Part shown: positions 1 to 8,212 of the stretch, piece by piece
Position numbering within the stretch: the stretch's first letter is position 1
How the letters are laid out: each line of letters begins with the position of its first letter
Source: Allomyces macrogynus ATCC 38327
Taxonomy: Eukaryota > Blastocladiomycota > Blastocladiomycetes > Blastocladiales > Blastocladiaceae
Assembly (NCBI GenBank): GCA_000151295.1
Contig: GG745334.1
Location: forward strand, 985,186 to 997,713
Length of the DNA stretch: 12,528 bases
Reading direction: 5' to 3'
Notes under the pieces: model-generated
What the model was told of the DNA's origin: nothing
Seen by the model: only the letters and a program-made list of their open reading frames with translations
Database searches by the model: none
Translations under genes and position numbers: made by a program

Positions 1-2
1 CT

Positions 3-1904
3 GTCGACGATGCGGGCAAAGTACGCGCCGAGGCCGAGAGCGAGCGCGACGCGGCGCTCGAGGCGCGCGCGATTGCCGACGCGCAGCTGCGTAATGCCCG
101 CGGCCAGTCGGCCGAGTTGAAGCAGCACCTCGAGGCCGCGCTCCAGCGCGCCGATGCCTACCGCGAGGAGGCCGACGCGCACCAGCTCAAACTCAAGGAG
201 GCCCAGCGCACTGAAGCTGTCTTGCGCGACCAGCTCGAAACGGCGTGTGCTGATCTCGAGGTCGCGCAGAGCACGGCATCGGCCGCTGTGGCGGCAGCAG
301 CAGCGGCGGCAGCGGCAGCCGCGGCCGAGTCGCCTGTCATGGGCCGCGCGTCGCCCGCACCGGCGTCGCCGCAAATGACGGCCACGACCGTCGCGACCCT
401 GCCGTACCCGGAAGCGCCGCTCCCGGCGGCACTGCAACGCGCGACGAGGGAGTCGGCACCGAGTCCGTCCCGGATCCCGAAACCGCACACAAAGCGCGGC
501 GATAAGAGCAAGTCGCGCACTCGGGCCACGTCGCACGATGCCGACCAGGACTCTGGGTCCATGGGTATGAACGAGGGACGCACCTTGTCGGACGAGTTGG
601 CCAAGGCCCTCATGCTCGAGCACCCGCCGCTTCCACCCATTGATACAATTTCGCGAGTCGAGCACGCCGAGATTGTCAAGCAGATCCAGGAAAAGGCTGC
701 GGCGGACCTTGCCGCCGTGCAGCAGGATCTGCACGACGTTCAGGAAAGGCTGCTCGATGCCGAGGTCTTGCAAGCCGCCGCCGAGGACCAGCTCCAGATC
801 ATGATGACGCGCGTGACCGCTGCCGAGGCGCGTGCACGTGATGCCGAAGTGCGTGTCGAGGTCCTCGTCACGCGGCTCAAGAACCTCGAATCGGCGCGCG
901 CGTCCGAGGCGCACGCATCGGCTCAGGCCCTGCGGCGCGCATCCACGATGCCTGTGCGCGACGCCGTCCCGGTACGGCACGCCATGTGCCAGACGGACCC
1001 GCGCCCACGCCCACGCGCGCAGTCGACGCAGTGCACTTTGCTCGACAGCTGGGCCGAGTCGCCCGACCGCGGCGAGGACCGCGACGCGCAGACTGAGATG
1101 GGCGCCGAGGACATGGACGCGATTCTTGAGGCACTGACCGTGTTCCGTGACGACGCCGGCGTGTTCTCGCGCGAGCGGATCGTGCTTCAGGAACAGGTGC
1201 TCGAGGCGCAGGGCGAGGCCGATGCAGCACGGGCCGACGCGCAGGCGTGGCGCGACCGCGTGCTCGAGGTCGAGCGTGAGCTGGCAATGGCCGAGGCGCG
1301 CACACGCGCTTACGAGGTCGAGGTCGCGCGTGTGGACCATCAGCTGGATGTGGCGCAGCGGCGCGTCGACGAGTTGGAGCACGAGGCCAAGCCGAGGTTC
1401 AAGATGGAGGTCCAGACGGGTGCGGCTGCAGATGACGCGGACGACAATGGAGACAGCGAGGGTGGAGAAGGTGCACCTCCGCCTCCACTTGGCGACGCAC
1501 CAATGCCGGTGGACGCTGCTCCCGCTGAAATGGCGCGTCGATTGCCAGCGCGCCAAGACGTTGTCGCTGCCCCGGATTATGACCTGTCACCACATGCACC
1601 GGCAGCCAAGTCGACCAAGGATCGTATTGCTGCGCGCCTTTTCGATGCATTCCAGCCAGCGTCCAACCTCGTCGTTCTCGCGGCCGTGCTCGTTTTTGGC
1701 GCGCTACTCGGTGCAATCATGTCGTCGGGCGGTGTGGCGAGCGTCGAGCCGCGCGATACCATGACCGTGTGGCCCCCTTCGGTTGCCATGACGGGCCGTC
1801 CCCCCGCCGTTGATGTGCCGTATTTATTTATTTGGGACGGTCCGCTCGGGTTTCTGAACGGGTGGGTGCGTGTGTATGAGAGAGCACCTGAGTATCTCGG
1901 ATAG
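3..1904 (+). CDS. Coiled-coil protein with C-terminal membrane segment (5' end outside window)
   Basis: The reading frame is open from base 3 to TAG at 1902-1904 with no ATG in the first 116 bases, so the start lies left of the window. Residue numbers count from position 117. Long Ala/Glu/Arg/Leu-rich stretches with heptad character (about 1-50, 185-275 and 350-425) indicate coiled coils. A poly-Ala run (56-70) and a Pro/Ser-rich basic linker (about 100-140, containing KPHTKRGDKSKSR) separate the first two. Between the later coils are short motifs MCQTD (290-294), STQCT (303-307), DAQTE (323-327) and EVQTG (431-435). An acidic/proline stretch (436-465) precedes a hydrophobic segment (about 517-535), then a tail of about 60 residues ending at 595. 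I infer a membrane-anchored rod with its coil on the cytoplasmic side. I recognise no named family. A tethering or dynein-adaptor role is speculation. The compositional bias and clean frame support a real gene. Confidence 0.72.
   Translation, partial: VDDAGKVRAEAESERDAALEARAIADAQLRNARGQSAELKQHLEAALQRADAYREEADAHQLKLKEAQRTEAVLRDQLETACADLEVAQSTASAAVAAAAAAAAAAAAESPVMGRASPAPASPQMTATTVATLPYPEAPLPAALQRATRESAPSPSRIPKPHTKRGDKSKSRTRATSHDADQDSGSMGMNEGRTLSDELAKALMLEHPPLPPIDTISRVEHAEIVKQIQEKAAADLAAVQQDLHDVQERLLDAEVLQAAAEDQLQIMMTRVTAAEARARDAEVRVEVLVTRLKNLESARASEAHASAQALRRASTMPVRDAVPVRHAMCQTDPRPRPRAQSTQCTLLDSWAESPDRGEDRDAQTEMGAEDMDAILEALTVFRDDAGVFSRERIVLQEQVLEAQGEADAARADAQAWRDRVLEVERELAMAEARTRAYEVEVARVDHQLDVAQRRVDELEHEAKPRFKMEVQTGAAADDADDNGDSEGGEGAPPPPLGDAPMPVDAAPAEMARRLPARQDVVAAPDYDLSPHAPAAKSTKDRIAARLFDAFQPASNLVVLAAVLVFGALLGAIMSSGGVASVEPRDTMTVWPPSVAMTGRPPAVDVPYLFIWDGPLGFLNGWVRVYERAPEYLG
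282..326 (+). repeat. GCN (poly-alanine) codon tract
   Basis: Fifteen codons, fourteen Ala and one Val, using mixed GCN triplets. It is an in-frame low-complexity tract, and mixed codon usage makes it less prone to slippage than a pure triplet repeat. On the minus strand it creates a spurious open frame with another Ala run. Confidence 0.8.
1665..1724 (+). other. Predicted transmembrane segment of the coiled-coil protein
   Basis: About 19 uncharged hydrophobic residues (NLVVLAAVLVFGALLGAIM) follow the basic KSTKDRIAAR stretch. This is the only clear hydrophobic helix in the visible part. The basic side is expected to face the cytosol, leaving the roughly 60-residue tail on the luminal side. 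That tail is longer than in a classical tail-anchored protein. Confidence 0.65.
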
Positions 1905-2265
1905 CAACCAGCGTTGTCGATTTCAATTACGATTTGCTCTCGTTGGCCGCGTCAAAACTTTTCAGACTGGTGCGCGCAACTTGGCACTTGGCCGTCATTC
2001 AGATCTGTTTCTTGAGCAGCGACATGTAGCTGAAGGGACATGCGGATCGCTGGGTATTGCGGAAACTGATTCCTGTGAGTGCTCATGAGCTCGATCACGC
2101 ACAGCTCACGTCCACTTGCACAGTTCTGCGCTGCTCTCATCGACGTCCAGCACACCGATCCAGGCCCCCCGCATGCTCATGACCAAGGGCGACCACCGTT
2201 GTGCCCGACTTCACCATTCACCAGTGCGCCCGACTTGACGTGTTCGCGAGATAAATCGAGCAACG
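1905..2265. other. Intergenic region, no gene seen
   Basis: About 360 bases between the coiled-coil gene stop and the P450 pseudogene start. Short open frames here have no recognisable composition or motif. It should hold the 3' end of the first gene and the former promoter of the P450 copy, but I see no convincing TATA box or polyadenylation signal. Confidence 0.5.
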
Positions 2266-2747
2266 ATGTCCTCAACCGCCTTCTCTGCGACACACCGCGC
2301 TCTTGCTGCCAATAACGCCCTCAACGGCCTCGTCCCCGACGCATTCTAGTCGTGGATCGCCCGCGCCGCCGCGCGGACCGTCGTCGCTGCCGTGCTCTAC
2401 GCTGCGGCGCGCATCTACCACAAGGTTATTCACGTACCGCCAGCGCTGCGCCATTTACCACGCGTCACGGCGTGGCAGTCGCTGAACGCGCTCACGCAGT
2501 CAACTGATATCGTGACGCGCTCCGCAAACAACTCGCCTTTGTCGCTCAGGACGCACGTCGTCGCGGGATTCCGCTCACCGAGAAGGATGTTGTCGTGCCG
2601 CCGGCGTGGGCGTCGTGGGTGTTCGGCGAGTGGGCCGTCATCGTCGCCAACCTCGACGATGTTCGTGCGGTTTTGACACAGCTCGACAAGCCTGTCTTCA
2701 CGCCCATCCCGAGCTTGCTTGGAAAGACCAACATTGTGTTTTCTCCG

Positions 2748-2822
2748 GCACGTTCCTTGCCGCTTTTTGGCGACGACGGCAACAATGGTGCGCACGCTGA
2801 CACTTGAGACGTACACACCTAG
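2748..2822 (+). other. Intron 1 of P450 copy 1 (GC-AG)
   Basis: 75 nt, donor GCACGT, acceptor CTAG, phase 0 between SP and M of the C-helix region. The matching intron of copy 2 has the same length and position with a GTACGT donor, so the donor's second base has changed from T to C here. Confidence 0.75.
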
Positions 2823-3360
2823 ATGAGCGAGTGGAAATACCATCACAAGGTCGTCAACCTTGCGTTTCGGCGTGGATGGTCGACGGATCTCTTTGGCGAA
2901 CGAGGGTGACAGCTGCTCGTGCACCTCGACGACGCGGCGGCACGCGGCACGCCCGTCCTCCTCAACCATTGGATGCGCCGGCTCACACTCGACACGATTA
3001 CTCTCGCCGCGTTTGGCCAATCGTTCCACGGCCTGACGGACCAGGAGTCCGCCATTGTCGACGACTTTGAGACCATGATGGAAGGGGCGCTGAACCCTTT
3101 GATTAATGCCCTTGGTCCGACGTTTTTTGCGCTGGACGCCCATGTACACTCAACTCGAGCGGCGAGTCGGCAAGGTCAACACGTGTATTCTCGACTTGGT
3201 CGACCGGAAATTGGCGGCACTCAAGTCGCGCAAGGACTCGGGGCTCGTTGCGAGCGAGCAGGACACAGATTGGCCGGATTTCATGGTCGAGGCGGCTGAT
3301 GGCGACACCGAGTACACGCGCGAGGATTTGCGTTGCGACACGGTCATTTTCTTTGTCGCG

Positions 3361-3422
3361 GTACGTTGGAGATTGGGATTTGGTTTTCCATTGATGCATT
3401 GACTGATCTTTCCTGGACGTAG
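3361..3422 (+). other. Intron 2 of P450 copy 1
   Basis: 62 nt, donor GTACGT, acceptor GTAG, phase 0. It interrupts the I-helix between FFVA and GRDTTS. Removing it restores the oxygen-binding motif AGxDTT. Confidence 0.85.
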
Positions 3423-3970
3423 GGTCGCGATACGACGAGTAATGCCCTGACCGCAGCCATCTACTTCCTGGGTCAGCACCCAGCAGTTCAAGAACATGCT
3501 CGCGCCGAAGTCCTCGCGATCCTCGACAATGTCCACCCGACGTGCTCGGCCAGCGAGTTCCCGTACCTCTCCAACGGCCAGGCGTCGCACTTGCCGGACT
3601 TGGCCGCCAAGATCAAGGAAACGCTGCGTCTCTACCCGAGCATCCCCACCATCCCGCAGCGCGTCACGATCACGACGGCCACGCTGCACGACGGCACGTC
3701 GCTGCCACCGGGGATGCGCGTCGTCACATCGGCCATGGCCCTCCACCGGTCGCCTGAGCTGTGGGGTGACGACGCTGATTTATTCCGAACCGAACGGTTT
3801 ATGGATGTGGATAGCGACAAGATGCACGCGGGCGCGCACGGATTCAAGTTGGTGCCGTTTGGCGCGGGCCAGCGCGTGTGCCTTGGGCAGTCGTTTTCGA
3901 TCATGGAGCAGCGCGTCGTGCTGGTCATGCTGCTCGCGCGGTACGAGTGGGCGACCGCCGGGGACGCGGA

Positions 3971-4024
3971 GGCAATGCGGGGAACGCCCCGCACAAAGGC
4001 AATGCGGGGAACGCCCCGCTCAAC
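3971..4024 (+). repeat. 27-bp in-frame tandem duplication near the P450 copy 1 C terminus
   Basis: GGCAATGCGGGGAACGCCCC plus GC occurs at 3971-3992 and again at 3998-4019, with a 27-base period. It adds nine residues, so AMRGTPR appears twice; copy 2 has this stretch once. Each unit can fold a GCGGGG/CCCCGC hairpin, which may have promoted slippage. Confidence 0.9.
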
Positions 4025-4077
4025 GCGTGGCGGGTTGATGCAGATGGTGGGCGTCGAAGCAGTGTTCAAGCGGCGTG

Positions 4078-4083
4078 AATAAA
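4078..4083 (+). promoter_or_regulatory. AATAAA overlapping the stop of P450 copy 1
   Basis: A canonical-looking polyadenylation hexamer overlaps the TAA stop codon. A functional signal would normally lie downstream in the 3' UTR, so this may be chance. Copy 2, which ends in TAG, lacks it. Confidence 0.2.
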
Positions 4084-4149
4084 GGGCGACGGCGTTGGAA
4101 ATTGCGATCGGCTTGCATGAGCCGTTGGATGGACGAGGAGCACAAAATA

Positions 4150-4410
4150 TGTTTGGGCCTGTATGAATTCCAAGAGCGGCGGCGAGACGAGGCATTGCGT
4201 GAGCGCCCAGTAGACGCGGTCGGGCAACCGCGGGCCAAACACGTCGTGCAGATCGCTCGGCGCCTGTGGCTTGCTGAGCGGCTCGACGGTGCCGTTGGTC
4301 GTGAGGACCAGGTGGTGCTTGATTGCGCACCGCACGCGGCTGTACTGCTCGAGGTAGCTTGGCTTGTCCTGGACAGCCACAACGAAGTCATCGTGTTCTA
4401 CCAGGTGCAC
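4150..4410 (-). pseudogene. Mkt1-like gene fragment (orphan)
   Basis: An open minus-strand stretch contains DKPSYLEQYSRVRCAI, then NGTVEPL and APSDLHDVFGPRLPDRVYWAL, ending around SPPLLEFI. From memory this order (a PSYLxQY segment, GTVEPL, then APSDVH..G.RLPDE.YY.LS.G) resembles fungal Mkt1-type post-transcriptional regulators related to XPG nucleases. Only about 85 residues are present, against many hundreds in the family. An in-frame TGA lies just upstream near 4437, and the sequence stops looking conserved after about 4150. I see no other Mkt1 parts nearby. It therefore looks like a relic caught between the two P450 copies. The family call is from pattern recognition and needs a profile search. 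Confidence 0.5.
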
Positions 4411-4803
4411 AGTGCAAGCTAACCGATCTGACCCTCACGATCGAACGCGTCGAGCCCGTCGCGACTGGCACTCGAATGGCGTGTGCGACTTCAACGATGC
4501 CGACGATTTGTGGATGCCTTAAGCTGTTGCCAAAAAGATCTCCCCGAATGTGCTTGAGACACACCAATAATGCTGAGTGCAGAGAAGCTGTTGCTGAGGT
4601 GAGATTCAAAGAGCAACAACACCAAAGCTGACAGGAGAACTTGCTCGCCTTGGCAAGCGTTAAATGGAGCTAACGGCGATGCTGGCGCAACAGATCGTAG
4701 CCGCCGTGCTGATCCAGGGTTGGCCACACTCACAAAACGGCGGCACCACCAGTGCGCCCACCACCAACCTCGTGCCCAAGTTCCTGCTCGCAACGCCAAC
4801 ACC
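4411..4803. other. Upstream region of P450 copy 2, no gene seen
   Basis: About 390 bases with only short, uncharacteristic open frames. It should include the promoter of the downstream P450. I see no clear TATA box, RNA gene or repeat. The first in-frame ATG of the P450 is at 4804 with A at -3; a second ATG follows at 4816. Confidence 0.5.
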
Positions 4804-6617
4804 ATGTCAACAACAATGACCTCGAGCCTGCTCACCGTGTCGCACCGCGCTCTCGCCGTCAGAGACATCGTCGCTCGCTACGCCGCCAGCGCGCCCTGGT
4901 CCTGGCTTGTGCGCACTACCGCGCCAGCAACGTTGCTCGCCGCCGTGTTCTATGTCGCCACGCGCTTCTACTGGTCGGTCGTCCGTGTGCCGCCTGCGAT
5001 GCGACACTTGCCGCGCGTCACGGCGTGGCAGTCCCTGCGCGCGCTCTCGCAGTCGACGGATCTTGTGACGGCGCTCAAAAAGCAGATCGTGAACGCGGCC
5101 CAGAACGCGCGCGATCGTGGCATTCAACTCTCTGACAAGGATTCGGCCGTGCCGCCTGCATGGGCGTCGTGGGTGTTTGGTGATTGGTCGGTGGTCGTGG
5201 CCAATCCGGCCGACGTGCGTGCAATCGTGACACAGCTCGATGCATTCGACAAACCCGTCTTCTCGCCGCTTCCCGAGCTCCTAGGGAAGACCAATATTGT
5301 CTTCTCGCCGGTACGTCAATTGACTTGCTCACGACGATGGCCGCGGTGGTGTGCGCGCTGATACTTTCAATCGACCTATATGAAGATGCGCGAGTGGAAG
5401 CACCATCGCAAAGTCGTCAACCCCGCGTTTCGGCGCGGGTGGTCGACGACGCTCTTTGGCAATCTTGGGCGGCAGCTACTCGTGCACCTCGACGACGCGG
5501 CGGCGCGCGGCAGCCCCGTCGTGGTCGACAATTGGATGCGCCGGCTCACTTTGGATGCGATTGCACTCGGCGCGTTTGGCCAGTCCTTTAACTGCCTGGC
5601 CGACCCGGACTCGACCCTCTTCAACGATTTCGAGGCCATGATGGAGGCTGCCCTTAGCCCGGCCATTGCGCTCGACTTGACGTTTGTCCAATGGACGCCC
5701 ATGTACAAGCGGCTGCAGCGCCAAATGGACAAGTTCAATGCGTTCATTCTCGACCTCGTCGACCGGAAGTTGGCTGCGCTTAAGGCTCGCAAGGCTGCGG
5801 GACTCGTCGGGAACGAGCTGGGCATGGATCTGTTGGATTTCATGGTCGAAGCCGCCGATGGAGATACGGAGTACACGCGCGAGGATTTGCGCAGCGACAC
5901 GGTCATTTTCTTTGTCGGGGTATGGGATGCCATTTCTGACAGTTTGTACTTTAATACGTTGACTCACTGATATTCCGGTTGTTGCACTCAGGGTCACGAC
6001 ACGACGAGCAACGCCCTGACCACGGCCATCTACTTCCTCGGTCGGCACCCAGAGCTCCAAGAACGCGCGCGTGCCGAAGTTCTCTCTGTGCTCGACGATG
6101 TCCACCCTACGTGCTCGGCCAACGGAGTTCCCGTACTCTCACGACCAGGCTTCGCGCTTGCCTTACGTGACGCTGTCATCAAGAATCTCTCGACTCTACC
6201 GAGCATTCCGAGCATCCCGCGCGCGTGACGACCACGACCGTGACGCTGCACGACGGCACGGTGCTCCCGCCGGGGACGCGCGTCGTTGCGTCGACCATGG
6301 CCCTGCACCGATCGCCAGCACTGTGGGGCGACGACGCCGACGCGTTCCGGCCTGAGCGGTTCCTGGACGTGGGATCCGAGAAGATGCACGCGGGAGCACA
6401 CGGGTACAAGTGGTTGCCGTTCAGCGCGGGCCAGCGCGTGTGCCTCGGGCAGTCATTTTCGATCATGGAGCAGCGTGTCGTCCTGGCCATGTTGCTCGCG
6501 CGGTACGAGTGGGCGATCGTCGGGGACGCGGAGGCAATGCGCGGGACGCCGCGTACGACGCGCGGGGGGTTGATGCAGATGGTTGGCGTCGAGGCCATGT
6601 TCAAGCGGCGTGGGTAG
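4804..6617 (+). CDS. Cytochrome P450, tandem copy 2 (frame-disrupted in exon 3)
   Basis: Predicted heme-thiolate monooxygenase, probably ER-anchored and reduced by a P450 reductase; the substrate is unknown. Exons are 4804-5310, 5386-5919 and 5992-6617. Exon 1 (169 codons) has a hydrophobic anchor at about residues 34-56 followed by a Pro-containing VRVPPAMRHLP hinge. Exon 2 (178 codons) carries the C-helix EWKHHRK (WxxxR). Exon 3 opens with the I-helix GHDTTSNAL and ends with FRPERFLD, the heme loop FSAGQRVCLG (Cys at 6441-6443) and TAG at 6615-6617. Between about 6119 and 6233 the frame breaks repeatedly. Comparison with copy 1 places one extra base near 6123 and five missing bases between about 6170 and 6225. 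Most are single G or C bases of short runs, and the ExxR helix is scrambled. Everything outside this stretch is clean, so sequence error is as likely as recent inactivation. The intact length would be about 556-558 residues, normal to slightly long for a eukaryotic P450. The CYP family is not assigned. Confidence 0.82.
5311..5385 (+). other. Intron 1 of P450 copy 2
   Basis: 75 nt, donor GTACGT, acceptor GAAG, phase 0 between NIVFSP and MREWKHH. Position and length match intron 1 of copy 1. Reading through it meets a stop in the exon 1 frame. Confidence 0.8.
5920..5991 (+). other. Intron 2 of P450 copy 2
   Basis: 72 nt, donor GTATGG, acceptor CTCAG, phase 0. It splits the I-helix (FFVG | GHDTTS) at the same codon boundary as in copy 1, but is ten bases longer. 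Confidence 0.85.
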
Positions 6618-7615
6618 GGAGGTCCATGAGCTTATGTGAAGTTGCCCACCATGGCGACGTGAATGGAGCAGGAGGGCTGATGAACGGAGAATCAAGTCTC
6701 ATCTTCTTTAGCTTCATTGTTCACCACTTGAGCATGCGGTTTCGTCGTGAATTGATTCGGTCTGTTGCCATTGAATAGTGAGTGCACTGCCCAGTGCGTG
6801 AACTGGTATTTTGTCTCGTTCAAATGCACTTTTATCACCAGTTGCACCAAGGGTTTTTCAGACAGAGGAGGAGCAAGGGCACCATTTTGGCCCCATTGGC
6901 CACCATAATTTTCCGCGGCGTGACCACGTCGCTGATGCACTCCACTTGTCGTTGTCGCAAGAGCAGCTTCTCATGCGCCGTTACATGTGGCCGACTGGCT
7001 TGCAGTGCGACTGAGATGCCCAAAAGCTGTGCCCTCGCATTATTGAACGCTACCACAGTCATCGAACAGGTAGAAAAGGCGGGGTGGTCGTCAGTCCAGC
7101 CATGTTCGTATTCTCCCACACGACCATGGGTCCCAGGCACTTCAATAGACAATGGACTCAACCACGCCCCGGCATCAGTATCAGCATCTATCCCTCCACT
7201 GTTCCAAACTCTAATCGCAAGTCCAAAGGATGGTGTGACAGGTCGATGCTTATTGGCTGACAAGTTTCGTCATGCATCAGCAGACCTCTGCAGGGTCTTC
7301 TCAGCCAACTTTCCATGTTGAACAGACTTTCAAAATGGCCTCTCCATATTTCCACAGCATGAGAGCACCATCAAATCTCAGCATTTCATGCAGGATTCCC
7401 CGGCCGAAACTACCCAGTTATGACCCTGTACCGACGGTGGGATGATGCTCGGCGCACCTATTCCATGCCTGTCATGTGTTTGTGCGGCGGGAACGACATG
7501 TCTGCCGCGGCTATTGACCGAGATATCCGTGATGCCGTCGTGGTTGTGTGGGTTCGTCAGGTGCTGGATGCAAGACACGCAACGCTCCATGACGATGATG
7601 ACTGCTCGAGGAAAC

Positions 7616-7633
7616 GGGGGGGGGGGGGGGGGG
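7616..7633 (+). repeat. G18 homopolymer
   Basis: Eighteen consecutive G, followed after a short spacer by nine T at 7642-7650. It is a mononucleotide microsatellite in non-coding DNA. Its true length is uncertain because such runs are error-prone in most sequencing methods. Confidence 0.9.
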
Positions 7634-7964
7634 ACGGCAAGTTTTTTTTTCGTGGACGGAACATCATTTTGTGCATCGGCGCATGTTGCTTTCGACTTGC
7701 CATCAACTTCCTCAGCTTTCAACCAACAGCCAACTTGCCAAGGATTTTTTCCTTGTCAAGTTCGCCTCGGACTCGGCCGAGCATACTCAGCAGAAAATGA
7801 CCAAAACCCACACGCGAGAAAATGAATCCACGACTTGTCGCATCCGTTATTTTGACGAAAGCTGAAAATGAACCGTTCGAGCCAATGCGAGCTATTGATT
7901 CGAATTCGTGAGCACGCAGTCTGGCCATGCAAGTGTTGTCCCATACCTACCTGAACTGCGAGCG

Positions 7965-7970
7965 TATATA
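7965..7970 (+). promoter_or_regulatory. Possible TATA box
   Basis: TATATA within GAGCGTATATACAC, about 245 bases upstream of the predicted ATG of the BAH-like gene at 8213. It stands out in otherwise GC-rich surroundings. If used, it implies a 5' leader of roughly 200 bases. There is no experimental support. Confidence 0.35.
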
Positions 7971-8212
7971 CACTGGCCGTCACCCACGACCCGCACTTGC
8001 TCTCCATCCCGAGCATTGCTCCTGATAAGGTATTCTACCTTTTCCACCCTATTTCGTCGTTGCTCGACCTGCACTGGTCGTGGCTGAATCTGGTGCTTGC
8101 CAAAACGATATGGATACCAACTCGATGATGTTTGAACACGACTGACCAAACCGCATCTCTCTCCACCAGCACTTGCAACCCGAAAATTCACCAACCATCA
8201 TTTGCTGCTGCT

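Larger units (their letters stand above)
2266..4082 (+). pseudogene. Cytochrome P450, tandem copy 1 (pseudogene)
   Basis: Three exons align with the neighbouring copy at 4804-6617: 2266-2747, 2823-3360 and 3423-4082. Recognisable parts are an N-terminal hydrophobic anchor, the VPPAWASWVFG segment, the I-helix FVAGRDTTSNAL split by intron 2, ExxR (KETLR, 3615-3629), a PERF-like TERF, and the heme loop FGAGQRVCLG with its Cys at 3879-3881. Exon 3 is fully open to TAA at 4080-4082. The 5' half is broken: TAG at 2347-2349 where copy 2 has a tryptophan region; one base missing near 2517; TGA at 2907-2909 where copy 2 has Arg; one extra T in the T run at 3123-3128. The C-helix WxxxR reads EWKYHHK, so the heme-propionate Arg is His. 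Intron 1 has a GC donor. Two substitutional stops plus a lost key residue make this a decayed duplicate rather than only bad sequence. An intact ancestor would be a microsomal monooxygenase. The CYP family is not assigned. Confidence 0.85.
6618..8212. other. AT-richer gene-poor region
   Basis: About 1.6 kb with visibly lower GC and no recognisable domain on either strand. The longest open stretches are 6782-7321 (plus) and 6835-7263 (minus), which overlap each other. The minus one ends with TPRKIMVANGAKMV, faintly reminiscent of the ANG segment of copia-type proteases, but it has no DSGA active site. A minus stretch at 7378-7722 reads through the G run as poly-Pro. I do not call any of these genes. 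The right end should contain the promoter and 5' UTR of the next gene. Confidence 0.5.

Noticed and set aside
158..679. 173-codon minus-strand open frame with a poly-Ala stretch
   Set aside because: It is antisense to the coiled-coil gene; its Ala run simply mirrors the GCN tract, and it shows no domain.
1870..2315. Short plus-strand frames between the coiled-coil gene and P450 copy 1
   Set aside because: Overlapping short frames of 70-80 codons with no motif, no matching splice sites and no coding bias.
6835..7263. 142-codon minus-strand frame ending TPRKIMVANGAKMV, considered as a copia-type retroelement relic
   Set aside because: No protease DSGA, zinc knuckle, integrase or reverse transcriptase motif nearby, and no LTR-like direct repeats seen; the resemblance is too short.
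6782..7321. 179-codon plus-strand frame in the gene-poor region
   Set aside because: No recognisable domain, Cys/Ser-rich chance composition, overlapping an equally long antisense frame, and a base composition unlike the real genes here.
7378..7722. Minus-strand frame with a poly-Pro segment
   Set aside because: The poly-Pro comes from reading the G18 homopolymer; the rest matches nothing I recognise.
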